Shown here piece by piece: positions 23,161 through 33,343 of a stretch of DNA of 64,000 bases. The DNA comes from Papilionanthe hookeriana x Papilionanthe teres (taxonomy: Eukaryota > Streptophyta > Magnoliopsida > Asparagales > Orchidaceae). Both the position numbers and the translations under genes were made by a program. Numbering within the stretch: position 1 is the stretch's first letter; each line of letters begins with the position of its first letter. Below the pieces are notes generated by a model. The model was not told where the DNA came from and made no database searches. It saw nothing but the letters and a program-made list of their open reading frames with translations. Location: assembly GCA_022702705.1 (NCBI GenBank), contig CM040428.1, forward strand, positions 100,947,805 to 101,011,804, in the 5' to 3' direction.

Positions 23161-23540
23161 TAGAGAGGATTTTTGAAGAAATGGAGAGGAGAAATCTTGG
23201 AGAAGAGGCTAGAGACAAAGGTCCAAAAGATCATCGACCCTACTTCGATGGTTTCATCGTTTGTATGTTTGGAGAAAATTTCTAGTCATCTTGATAAATT
23301 TGAAGCAGATTTCAAGAGTATTGGAGATCGCCTCCATGAGATGTATCATCAGATTGAACATCTGGAATGGCAAGCGAAACTCTAATTTGATCATCTAGCG
23401 GCTTATCAAGATGCTCAAGTGGAGATATATGCAAAGAACAGTTGGATCGACAAGAAAATGACTACGTATTTTCCAAGAGCGTTAGTATTCTTCCCCAGTA
23501 GACCAAGCAATCTTCATTGTGAAGATAAAAATTAGATAGT
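23161..23540 (+). pseudogene. Env-position ORF remnant, first module of copy 2
   Basis: A 70-codon open piece from 23,173 ('KKWRGEILEKRLETKVQKI', 'ISSHLDKFEADFKSIGDRLH', 'EMYHQIEHLEWQAKL') then a stop and 'FDHLAAYQDAQVEIYAKN'. It resembles the helical C-terminal part of the complete env-position ORFs ('YYDAQVRF' at 18,250). The central plant-transposon-protein domain is missing, so this is an internally deleted module. Identity rests on position and the tail pattern. Confidence 0.45.
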
Positions 23541-24332
23541 GATTTGGTGAGATCAAGATTTATCTAGTGAGTCGTTGTATCGATTTAGTGAATTGATTGT
23601 GTTTGTTTGTGTATTTGCTTTCATGTTCAATGCGTGTTGTATTTGTTTTCAAATTGTGTTGTTTGATTGTGTGTTCGGGCTTGAATCATTATATTATACT
23701 TATCTTAAGTGTATTGAGCTAATATTGAAGATTATAAATGGAAATTAGAGGAGTTTGATTTAAACCTTGTTTTTGATTGGTGGATTTAATATTTAATTTT
23801 TAAAAATTTTTGGAAAATGTTTTGGAAGTTAGAAACTGAAGCCCTACTCTAATATGAGTAATTGGAAGTTGAATTTATGAATTTTGGTGGAAAATAAATT
23901 TTTTAGAGTGATTTTTGTGAAAGGCGAGTCTAGCGCTTAGGCGCCAGAATTCGGCGCCTAAGCGCCGGTTCGGCTCGCTTACCCGAAAAAACCATATAAG
24001 CCCCATTAGCCATGAATGACGCCTAAGCTTCATCACCTTCCCCATTTTCATGAAAATTCACCTCTTAGATCCATTTTGAGGTCAAAACATAAAATATTTG
24101 GGCGCGAAATCACTTGATTTCTTCATCTCGATGTCAGATCTACACTCTAATCCATTTATTTTCGATTTTCACCGTAGTTTTTCCTATGTTTTGTTAAAAA
24201 TAGAAATTTTGAGAAAAATTTTGATTTTTAGGTATTCTATTTGGATTTTTAAACTTATTTTAAGTTTCTTAAACTTAAAAAGAGTTTAAATATTTGATTC
24301 CTAACTTTTTTCTTGTTTTCTTTCACGTTTAG
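23541..24332 (+). other. Noncoding spacer with GC-rich block and leader
   Basis: T/G-rich tail of the first module, a GC-rich block at 23,930-23,975 ('gcgcttaggcgccag', 'cggcgcctaagcgccgg'), then a leader ending in a pyrimidine-rich tract (about 24,306-24,330) and TTTAG directly before ATG 24,333. That tract looks like a 3' splice site. No gene seen. Confidence 0.5.
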
Positions 24333-25493
24333 ATGACACCGAAATCTAAGCGAGGGAAGGGATGAGAAAATTTTGACAGTAGCAAGTTCGCGACTGCAGC
24401 AGCGCATTTTCGATATCACGAATTTGCGACGTCAAGAAAGTTTATCTCGGAGTGAAGCTTTTACAATTTGGTTGAAATGATCTAGAACACAATCGTTGTG
24501 CACAACTGGCAACGATTCTATTATTTCACTGTTGTTGCTGTTATTCCAGTCGTTCGTGAATTTTATGCTAAATTTTTAGATACGGAAGAATACGAAGTCT
24601 TCGTGAGAGGTATTGGAGTAGGATTTACTCCAGAGAGGATCAATGTGTTTTATGTACTGCCACCTACCATCGAGTGCCATTATTCTGGATTATGTCCATC
24701 TGAGGGAGATCTTGAGATGATTATTGCTTATTTGACTGATGGCACTGGAGCCTGGAAGATCCGGAATGAAAAATGGGTAAACTTTAAATCTTCTAAGCTA
24801 AATGGTGTTTCAAAGGCTTGGCATTATTTTATTTCTGCTAGACTTCTACCTTCCAACCATCTGAGTGAAGTTACCAGAGAAAGAGCTATCCTGAACTATT
24901 GCATTCAAGAGAGGAAGCTGATAGATGTCAGCAGTATTACTTATGATTTTGTGGAGTCTACTGCTAGATCCAGTACTTCTGTGGGACTGTGATTCCCATC
25001 TTTGATCTATTCTTTATGTGTTAGCAATGGAGTCGCTGCTGATATTTCTGAGGAGAAGCTGAAGTCTACCAAGCCAATTGGGGAGGAGAGTGTTAGTATA
25101 TATGATCATCTTCGAGGGAAGAGATCGACCACTCCTTCTACTTTTGCACACATTTCAGGTAGACCTTCCACTTACAGACCTTCTACTTCTACTGTTGAGC
25201 CACCATCTAGTTTTTGGGAATCGATGCATGATCAGTTTATAGAGCAGCAACATGAGTTATTTCAAACTCACTGTAGAGTTGATTCTATTGATAAAAAATT
25301 GATCATTTATCTGAGTATAACCAGAGGAAGAGTAGTTACAATGCTGAGTATGATGAAGCTCTCGTTAGATTCCAGAAGGGAGAGCATGATGTTCAGTCTC
25401 CTACCTTTCCTAGTTTCTCACCATATGTTGATCCTAAGGATGTTGAGTTTTCTTTTGGTGATGATGAAGATGATGAGGCTACGGACAGGTGAT
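24333..25493 (+). pseudogene. Env-position ORF, second module of copy 2
   Basis: Starts 'MTPKSKRGKG' with a stop soon after. The central part 24,498-24,992 is open: 'VAVIPVVREFYAKFLDTEEY', 'FTPERINVFYVLPPTIECHY', 'EMIIAYLTDGTGAWKIRNEK', 'SKAWHYFISARLLPSNHLSE' and 'RERAILNYCIQERKLIDVSS'. After a stop at 24,992 the frame continues from 25,002 with 'FSLIYSLCVSNGVAADI'-like sequence and a Ser/Thr-rich linker. A frameshift near 25,320 leads into an acidic tail ('DDEDDEATDR' in the other frame). This is the best-preserved copy of this protein in the window. Family: putative plant transposon protein; biochemical role unknown. Confidence 0.75.
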
Positions 25494-26855
25494 TAGTGGC
25501 TCGATTTACCTACGAGTTGTGCTAAGTCTGTTTTTAGATTAGTTTGTTTGCTAGTATTGATTGTTGTTTGTTGTTTGCTAGTTTAGATTTGTTTATGTAC
25601 TTTGTGTGGATTGTTGGGTGTTGAGACTGTTGTTAGAGTATTTTTAATGTATTGTGTTTAAGATTGAAACTTGGATAAATTTATGTTTTTTATCATTTCA
25701 ACTTTACTTGTTTAGTAGTTAGTATTGTTGTTCTATTTCTATTATTATAAGTAGTATAGTCATTTAATTTAATTACAAATGAGCCTGCTTACTTTTATAC
25801 CTGCTTCATTATTTCAGTATTATTCATAAAATCATGTGTAGAAGTAAATTTTTCTTTCTAAAATGTTTTTTTTTTCATACTTATAAAAATTCCTTTTTAA
25901 AATTATGTTTTTCCTTCTCTCATATTAAAAAAAAAAAAAAAAATTTTCATGATAGACCAAAACTTAAGTTTGGGGGAAAGGGAAAATACATTCAAATTTA
26001 AATTTTATTTGTCCTTTAAGAACTAATATTTTTTTTAAAATAAAAAATTTTAACATAACATGAGGAATGAAGAATCTATTTAAGATCACTTAAATTTTTT
26101 AAATTATAAATAATTTAGTGGACTTAATAAAAAATTTTAATAACTTTGATTGATTTTAAGAATAGAATTATTCAACTTAAAGAAGAATAAGATTAAGAAA
26201 TTTTTCTATTCATAGTAGAGATAATTGAATTTTAGATGTATTAAGAAATCAAAAAATTATAACTCGAAAAAGAATAAATTGAAATTATTTTTGAAATCTA
26301 TTTATGTTATAATAATTAAGTGAAAATGTATAAGTTTGAAAATATAAGTTAAGGATAGTGAAGTTCAAAACTATTAATAGGCTATCCAGATACAGTAATC
26401 CTCTCTTTAAAAAAAAAAGGATAGAAAAAAAAGGAAAAGAGAGGAGAAGCTTCAGGAAATGCCTAATCAAAAATTGGCTTTACTTGAATTAACTTATAAA
26501 AAGAAAACTGATTACATATATTACTTAATTTTTATGCATGTATTTTTATTAGAAAAGAATTTCATGAAGATCTTTTTCTTGTGAATAATTTGTATGATCT
26601 TAATATAATAAACTACAATTATTTTCGAAGTGAATGAAAAATTTTTGAAGTCTTATGATTAGGTAGTTAGAATATTCTTTAAATTCTTAAAAATAAACTT
26701 AGTTAGTGAAATTTGGTTAATGATTTACTAAAGCCTTTATAAAATCAAAAATCATAAGAAGTCTTAAATATTTACCTTTTTATTCCAAATGTTATACATT
26801 TTATATAGTAAAAAGGGTTACTTGAGAATAAGTAATGTTTAAGTTTGGAGGATTT
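25494..26855 (+). other. Athila copy 2 3' noncoding region with polypurine tracts
   Basis: No gene. Holds a first G-rich polypurine stretch at about 25,966-25,986 ('aagtttgggggaaaggg') after a long poly-A run, and a second, 'aagtttggagga' at 26,841-26,852, directly before the LTR start at 26,856. The second is in the right place to be the plus-strand primer. Part of the region (26,440-26,480) matches the minus-strand element at about 32,180-32,220. Confidence 0.6.
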
Positions 26856-27328
26856 TGATCCAAGAAAAAAATATCTATTTTTATGCATTGATTTTTATTA
26901 AATTTTAAGGATATTATGCTTTAATGAAAGGTATTTTTGTGTTTTTGGATGTAGGTGATAAAAAAATGTTCAAGAATGAGAAAAATATGAAAAAGGAGCA
27001 AAAAGGAGCAAAAATAGAGCCAAAATGCAAAATTGTAGAATTTACTGGCCTGGCGCCTAGGCGCTAGAGTCCGGCGCCTAAGCGCCAGCTCGATACAGAA
27101 AACTGTTAAGTTTTTGATGACTTTTGGGTTGTTATTTTGACGGTGTGAGCGGTTATTGAACCTTCTAGAGGATTGGCAGTTGTTCCTGGTTTATAGGACA
27201 TGTGATACAATGTATTTGGACGCTTCTAAACGGTTTTAATCGCGAAGAGGTACGATCCAAAGTGAAGAGGTGCGAAGAACTGGACGCGGTGTCCAGCACC
27301 TAGGCGCCAGATTCCGGCACCTAGGCGC
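26856..27328 (+). repeat. 3' LTR of Athila copy 2, truncated
   Basis: Starts TGATCCAAG right after the polypurine tract and shows the usual early LTR block ('ggatattatgctttaatgaa') and two GC-rich blocks (27,045-27,090 and 27,285-27,328). It is cut off where minus-strand RT sequence begins. Confidence 0.75.
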
Positions 27329-28064
27329 ATTACATAATACAAAAGGCATTCTTCGAAAAGCGAAAGTTCCATAAGGACTAGTAAATGTAGTTTTTTCTTG
27401 ATCCTCAGGAGCAATTTGTATTTGATGATAACCGGTGTATCCATCTAGAAAACAAAAATACTTATGTCCGACTAATCTATCTAACATCTGGTCTAGAAAT
27501 GGTAAAGGGAAGTGATCTTTCCTGGTGGCGGTATTTAATTTCTTATAATCAATACATATACGCCAACCAGTAACTTGTCTTATAGGAATAAGATCGTTAT
27601 TTTCATTGGCGATGACGGTCACTCCTCCCTTCTTAGGAACACAATGAATTGGGCTTACCTAAGCATCGTCGAAATAGGATATATAATACCATTATCTAAC
27701 CATTTTAAAATTTCTTTCTTAACTACTTCTTTCATTATCGGGTTTAATCTCCTTTGGGGATCTGCTTTAGGTTTATGTTCATCATCTAAAATAATTCTAT
27801 GCATACGGATTGAAGGACTAATTCCTTTAATATCCGCTAAAATCCAACCAAAAGTTTTCTTATATTTTTTTAAAGTTTCTAAAAGTTTTTGTTCTTGAGA
27901 TTCGTTTAATGCGGATGAAATAATAATCTGGTAAAGTTGAAGAATTACCTAAATAAGCATATTTCAAATGATCGAGTAATATTTTTAGCTCAAGTTCAGG
28001 AGGTTTAATAATTGATGGAACTATATTCTTGTCAGTGTTTTCAGTATTATCCAAAAATTCAAAT
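27329..28064 (-). pseudogene. Athila reverse transcriptase, copy 3 (truncated)
   Basis: Minus-strand pieces: 'SIIKPPELELKILLDHLKYA' (27,860-28,054), then after a frameshift 'NPIMKEVVKKEILKWLDNGI', and from 27,622 downwards 'VTGWRICIDYKKLNTATRKD', 'HFPLPFLDQMLDRLVG', 'CFLDGYTGYHQIQIAPEDQE' and 'GTFAFRRMPFVLCNAP'. It stops before the catalytic F-M-D-D because the gene is broken at about 27,328 by the head-on junction, after which the frame reads meaningless LTR sequence. No RNase H or integrase survives. Confidence 0.8.
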
Positions 28065-28619
28065 TTCCTGAATATAATCTAGTTCTTCATTATTATCTTC
28101 AATTAATTCAGCGTTTTCTTTTTCTAATTTATCTTCGTAATATTCCTTAAAATGTTCGCGTTGTAAATATTCAAGTATTTCCATCCGAAAACATTCATCA
28201 TCTTTTTCTAGCGCAGGATATTTCATTGATTTTGCAATATTAAATGTAACTTTTTGGTCATTTACTCTCATAGTTAATTCTCCTTTCCGAACATCAATCA
28301 TAGCTTTTCCAGGTAGCTAAAAATGGTCTTCCTAAAATGATAGGAATTTCTTTATCTTCCTCCATATCTAAAACAATAAAATCTATTGGGAAGATAAATT
28401 TATCCACTTTTACTAACACATCTTCAATAACTCCCTTAGGATAGGTAACCGAACGATCGACTAATTGAAGGGTTACCGAAGTAGGTGTAATTTTTCCTAA
28501 TCCTAATCTCTTAAAAATCGATAGAGGCATTAGATTGATGCTTGCTCCTAAGTCACACAAAGCTTTTCCATAAAATTTTTCTCCTATAGCGCAGGTATAG
28601 TGAAACTACCAGGGATCTT
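28065..28619 (-). pseudogene. Athila aspartic protease, copy 3
   Basis: Minus strand, open 28,560-28,294 with 'MCDLGASINLMPLSIFKRLG' (active-site D-L-G-A-S), 'VTLQLVDRSVTYPKGVIEDV' and 'EIPIILGRPFLAT'. A 1-nt shift at about 28,305 leads to 'MIDVRKGELTMRVND' and the acidic linker ('ENAELIEDNNEELDYIQEI'). Apart from that frameshift the domain is complete. Confidence 0.8.
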
Positions 28620-30400
28620 TCAATTTTTCGGAAGCTTCTTCGAATAATAAGCACTACACTCTTCACTAAGTGCGATCGTTTCATTATCGGTGAATTTTCT
28701 TTTCTTATTTAGAATATCTTTCATAAATTTTACATAATTTGGCATCCGATCTAAAGCTTCGACAAAAGGTATATTGATTGTTAATTTCTTTAATATTTCG
28801 CAGAATTTAGCAAATTGTTTATCTTTTTTATGTTGAGCTAGTCGTTGAGGAAATGGTGGTGGAGGTTTTTCAACGTAAATTTTCATAGGTATTAAAGGAT
28901 GTTCTAAGTTTGAATCTTGTTGAATTGTTTCCTTTTCAATTTCCACTTCCTCTTTTTGGCTTTCAAGTTCTTTTTGAATTTGAGGTTCTAATTCTTTTTC
29001 ACTCCTTAGTTGTATTGCTTTAATTTGTTCTTTTCCTTGATCTTTAGGATTTATTTCCACATTACTAGGAAAAGTTCCAGTATTCTATTATTTAGCGCAG
29101 TAGCAATATGTCCAAGTTGAGTTTCGATATTTTTAATAGATGTTCCTTGAATTTGTAATTGATTTCCTTGAATTTGTAGTTGATTTCCTTGATTTTGTAG
29201 TTGATGACCCATATTCAAAATTAATTCGTCCAAAGATAATTTCTTATCTTTGAATTGAGGGTTATTGTTATTAAATCCAGGTAGGTAATTAGGTTTATAG
29301 TTTGGATTTGCTTGATTAGGTTGATTCATCCATTGTTGATTAGATGTGTTATTCCAATTAAAATTTGGATGAGTTTTCCAACCGAGATTATAATAGTTTG
29401 AATAAGGGTTATTAGTTCTATTATTAATAGCATTTAAAGTTTCATAATTAGATTGAGATTCTATGATTTGTCTCGATGAGTTTTCTTCTAAAGTAGGAGA
29501 GTAGTTCATTCCAAAATGATCTAATTTCTTAGATATAGCAGCAATTTGAGAAGCTAACATAGATATTGCATCGTTTTCATGAATGCTGGCTATCTTTTTC
29601 GGATTTACTCTATCAGCAGGCCATTGGAAATTATTTGTTGCCATTTCTTCGATTAGTGCATAGGCTTCATTAAATGTTTTAGACATTAATGAACCTCCAA
29701 CAGCAGCATCGATGATTGATCTTAAAGATCCTACTAATCCATTATAAAAGGTTTGAATAATCAGCCAATCTGGTAGCGCATGATGTGGGCATTTCCTAAG
29801 AAGTTCCTTAAATTTCTCCCAAGCTTCATATATTGATTCTCCATCTAATCGACAAAAGAAGTTATATCATTTCTAAACTTAGCAGTTTTAGATGGTGGAA
29901 AATATTTGGATAGAAATTTTTGTGATAATTCTCCCCAAGTTTTAATAGATCCAAAGTGCTAACGAATTCAACCACATTTTAGCCTTATCCCTTAATGAAA
30001 AAGGAAAAAGTCTAAGTCTTATAGCATCGTCAGATACTCCTTGATATTTAAAAGTAGCACAAAGTTCTAGAAAACTAGCAAGATGTAAATTAGGATCTTC
30101 AATAGGTGAACCACTAAATTGATTGTTTTGTACCATTTGGATAATTGCAGAGTTTAAGTTCAAATGAATTAAGCAGCTACATCGGGGTTTTGAATAGTTA
30201 AATGAATTTCATCCGATGTAGGGTTGGCATAATCTCTTAATGGTCTTTGTTGGTTCATATTTTGAATTTCGGGAATATTTGCCATTTGTGTTAAATTTAT
30301 AATTTGTTTCTTTTGTTTTCTAATTCTTTTAATTGTACGCTCTAATTCTGAATCGTAAGGTATTAAATTTTCGTTTCCAAATTTGCGCATACAATTTTTG
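28620..30400 (-). pseudogene. Athila gag, copy 3 (nearly complete)
   Basis: Minus strand. Starts at 30,390 with 'MRKFGNENLIPYDSELERTI', the best N-terminus of the group. 'RPLRDYANPTSDEIHLTIQ' is followed by a stop, then 'MVQNNQFSGSPIEDPNLHLA' and 'RLRLFPFSLRDKAKMWLNSL'. After a damaged stretch (29,870-29,950) it resumes with 'ESIYEAWEKFKELLRKCP', keeping the Trp that is a stop in copies 1 and 2, then 'EEMATNNFQWPADRVNPKKI', an Asn/Pro-rich linker, a Gln-rich repeat and the C-terminal 'EKPPPPFPQRLAQHKKDKQF'. The gag/protease border reads '...ALSEECSAYYSKKLPKN', with Glu where copies 1 and 2 have stops. Confidence 0.85.
29144..29206 (-). repeat. Three 21-bp repeats inside gag
   Basis: The unit encodes N-Q-L-Q-(I/N)-Q-G on the minus strand. 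Copies 1 and 2 have a single version of this Gln/Asn stretch, so the repeat is an in-frame expansion within the coiled-coil-like region. Confidence 0.7.
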
Positions 30401-30469
30401 AATAGATATTAATTTATTTATTATGATTATTTTAAAATAGTCCGTTACTCTAGTAAATTTTTCTTACTT

Positions 30470-30543
30470 TCCCCGGCAACGGCGCCAAAAACTTGACCCA
30501 CAATTTTATATTATGTTATTTTTAATTTAATTGCAACGACGCC
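30470..30543 (-). other. Double primer-binding site, one copy perfect (tRNA-Asp)
   Basis: On the minus strand, TGGCGCCGTTGCCGGGGA at 30,487-30,470 is a full 18-nt match to the tRNA-Asp 3' end as known for Athila. A second copy, TGGCGTCGTTGCAA, begins 56 bp nearer the LTR at 30,543. Both are preceded by 'gtcaagtttt'. Confidence 0.75.
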
Positions 30544-30553
30544 AAAAACTTGA

Positions 30554-32166
30554 CCCCGCTATATTATATGTATAGAATTGTAATTATTTATGTTGTGGAT
30601 GCTACGCAAGTATACGTATCGTATCAAGTAATACGAGGCTCTAGTGGAGTCCTCGGTTATCGATCCCACGGGGAAAGAGAAAATTAAATAACAACTAATT
30701 TTAAAATAATAATAATAATAATTTTAAAATAGTATACGAAAATTTGGAATTCTAAATTTAAGCGCAATAAAGTAAACTAAGTATTTTAATTAGGTAACTT
30801 AACTAAGTAGAAAATTAATACGTATTGAAAGTGCAGAAATTAACTAATTGCTAAATAAGTCTTAACTATTCGGAAAAAGTATCTTTCCCTTGTTTAGAAA
30901 TTTAAGTGATTGATGAATTTAAATAGATAATTTTAAGGTATTGTGACAAATAGGAGCATTCCTATTCTTTACCCTTTAGTCCAAGTGTAAAGAATATCGA
31001 CTAATCCTATGTTTGATTACCGAATCTGCGGCCAGGCCGGGAGGATACCTACCGCCACTTCGCAGCTCCCACGTTCCCCTCGCCCGAGGGCTAACATCTA
31101 CACTTCGACTCTCAAACAATGAGATCGAATTGAAAATTTTAGTCCGTCACACTAAAATGCTCAATTCTACGCCCAAAGGATATTATTTCCCTATTTATTT
31201 GCACATTCCTTCCAAGGCTTTTGAATTCCCGAATATCGGATGTAATTTTTACTATAGTTGTAAATCAACACATTTTAACAAATCAAATGGCCGATTGAAA
31301 AGTAAATTAAGTTTTAAGTAAAAATTATCACAATTTATTAATATATAAAAGTATCTCTATTTTAATTTCATCAAGTCACTTAATTTCATAAACAGGGAGA
31401 AAGACTAAATAAACTACTCAGAATGCATAGGAACTAAACTAAGCATGGATTTCATTTAAAGTTTAAAAACAATAAATACAAATACTTATCTTGATTTATC
31501 CCTAAGCGTACTCCTCGTAGTTCCTTTGACTCTTCCTTCCAAGACAACGACGACTCACTAATTACTCACTAAACTCACTAAAGACTCACTAATTACACTA
31601 ATTAAGATTCTAAAGACTGCTCACACACTTATAACACACTTAGAACACACAAAAGACACAAAAGACTGCACACAAAACTAGACAAAAGACTAAAAGATTG
31701 CACACAAAAGACTGATTTTCGGCCTCTATATATAGAGGTAAGCAAAGGTCCAAGAGGTGTGTAAGCATCTCTTCAAAAAGTGTCCAGGTTCAATGTATCT
31801 GTGCCATTTGAACTTCCTCGCCGTCAGCGACAAACTACCTCGCTGTCGGCGAGGCTTCTAGAAGATCTTCAAACCGCGCTATCTCGCTGTCGGCGGGCTC
31901 GGGCTCGCTGTCAGCGAGACAGTTATAAATCCTTCAGAATTTCTTCCTCGTACCCTCGCCGTCGGCGAGCTCGATCTCGCTATCGGCGACTTAGCACAAA
32001 TTGCAATATTTTCTTCCTTTTTGCTCCAAATTCGCTCCTTTTTATGATTTTTGCTTTTATCATATAAATTCTCCATTCCTGCAACAAAATAAAGAAAATA
32101 CCTTTCTTTAAAGTGCAATTTCATCAAAAATAGGTATAAATTTCTTAATAAAATTTTCAGTGATCA
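30554..32166 (-). repeat. Athila-type LTR, minus strand
   Basis: On the minus strand it starts TGATCACTG at 32,166 with the early block 'ttgatgaaattgcac', and runs through a palindrome-rich block (31,800-31,995) and the U5 conserved piece 'cgatacgtatacttgcgtag' (about 30,605-30,630), ending just before 'gtcaagtttt'. About 1.6 kb. No true gene; the plus-strand frames here are chance. Confidence 0.8.
31800..31995 (-). repeat. GC-rich palindrome cluster (TCGCTGTCGGCGA type)
   Basis: At least six near-palindromes of the form TCGC(C/T)GTCGGCGA/G, with spacing of 15-40 bp, at the LTR position where the plus-strand LTRs have GGCGCC-type units. Confidence 0.6.
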
Positions 32167-33343
32167 TTATACTTTAAGTATGAAACGAATTTTTGATTAG
32201 GCTCTTAAATCCTCAAGCTTCTCCTTCCTTTTTACATACCATGTTTCACTTTTTTCTCTTTTTTTTCTTCTTTTGCTTTTTCTTTTTCTTCTTATAAGGC
32301 AAGGATTACTATATTTGGATAGGCCTTTAATGATTTTGTATTCCACCCTTAAATGTCTTATATGTATCTTTCACTTAAAAATCATAATAATAGTGTTGAA
32401 AATTATTTCTCAATAAAAACAATTTAAGCTTTGAAGAATAAAAGTCAAATCTTCTATTTATCCAAAAATACAATATTTCTTACTAAAGATAATTAAACTA
32501 TATTTAACACTTCTTTACTAAGAAAATTTTAACTTTAAATTTTTCATTATTACTAAAAATTTAAACTATATTCTCTTATTCGTTTCTATATTCAAAATTT
32601 TCTTCCCCTAATATAACTTCATATACATAATTGTTTTCAATCAAAAAATCAAATTAATTTCAAGTTTTCTCGAGAAAAAAATAAAATTTTAGGTTTTTGA
32701 AAAATTTTTGTTTTTTAAAATTCCCCCCAAACTTTAATTTTTAGTTAGGATAAAACATTTAAGCATAAGAAATATTACATGGGTGAGAATTAAAAACTAA
32801 TATAACATGCTTGCAGGATTCTTAATATCCTAAATATGAAGTATGACAATTTAAAAACAGGAGTAAAAAGAAATCAAATTCAAATTTTTCAGTTTTTCAT
32901 TAAATGGAAATTCAAAATTTCAAAGGACTTCTACAATTGTGGAGGTTTTCAAAGCAAATACACACCAACTGAAAATAATTGAAATCACACCAATACTAGA
33001 TAACAAATGGTAGTAGTATATTTTGAAAAGTTTTAAACATGCAGTTTTAAATAATAGTTTTTAATAGTGTTCCAAATTCTCCTAACAATTTTGGAATTAA
33101 AGTACACACTATAAAAACTCTGAGACAACATATACATTAAAACATTTACTACTACACAAATATCACAAAACAACATATAGAATATCGATCCAACACAGAT
33201 ACATTTGAATATGCAAAAATAGTTTAACTATAATCAGCATATTACCAGAGTTCACACAATAAACATAATATCAAAATAAATCAACAGACATAACATACAT
33301 CAACTCATCAACAAAAACTCAATAACACATAAACAAACATCAA
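32167..33343 (-). other. Athila 3' noncoding region, minus strand
   Basis: No gene. Partly homologous to 25,494-26,855 of copy 2, for example the G-rich polypurine stretch (complement at 32,721-32,735) and the 'gaagcttgaggatttaag' piece (32,205-32,222). The stretch next to the LTR seems shortened, and the terminal polypurine tract seen in copy 2 is not found here. Confidence 0.5.

Larger units (their letters stand above)
18540..27328 (+). mobile_element. Athila-lineage LTR retrotransposon, copy 2 (no 5' LTR)
   Basis: Gag, protease, RT, partial RNase H, integrase C-terminus, conserved block, two env-position modules, a 3' noncoding region with polypurine tracts, and the first 470 bp of a 3' LTR. 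The 5' LTR and PBS are gone (junction near 18.54 kb) and the 3' LTR is cut at the head-on junction with copy 3. It is clearly related to copies 1 and 3 at protein level but not a recent duplicate of either. Confidence 0.8.

Noticed and set aside
27575..27898. Plus-strand 107-codon frame
   Set aside because: It is the reverse of the RT gene of Athila copy 3 on the minus strand.
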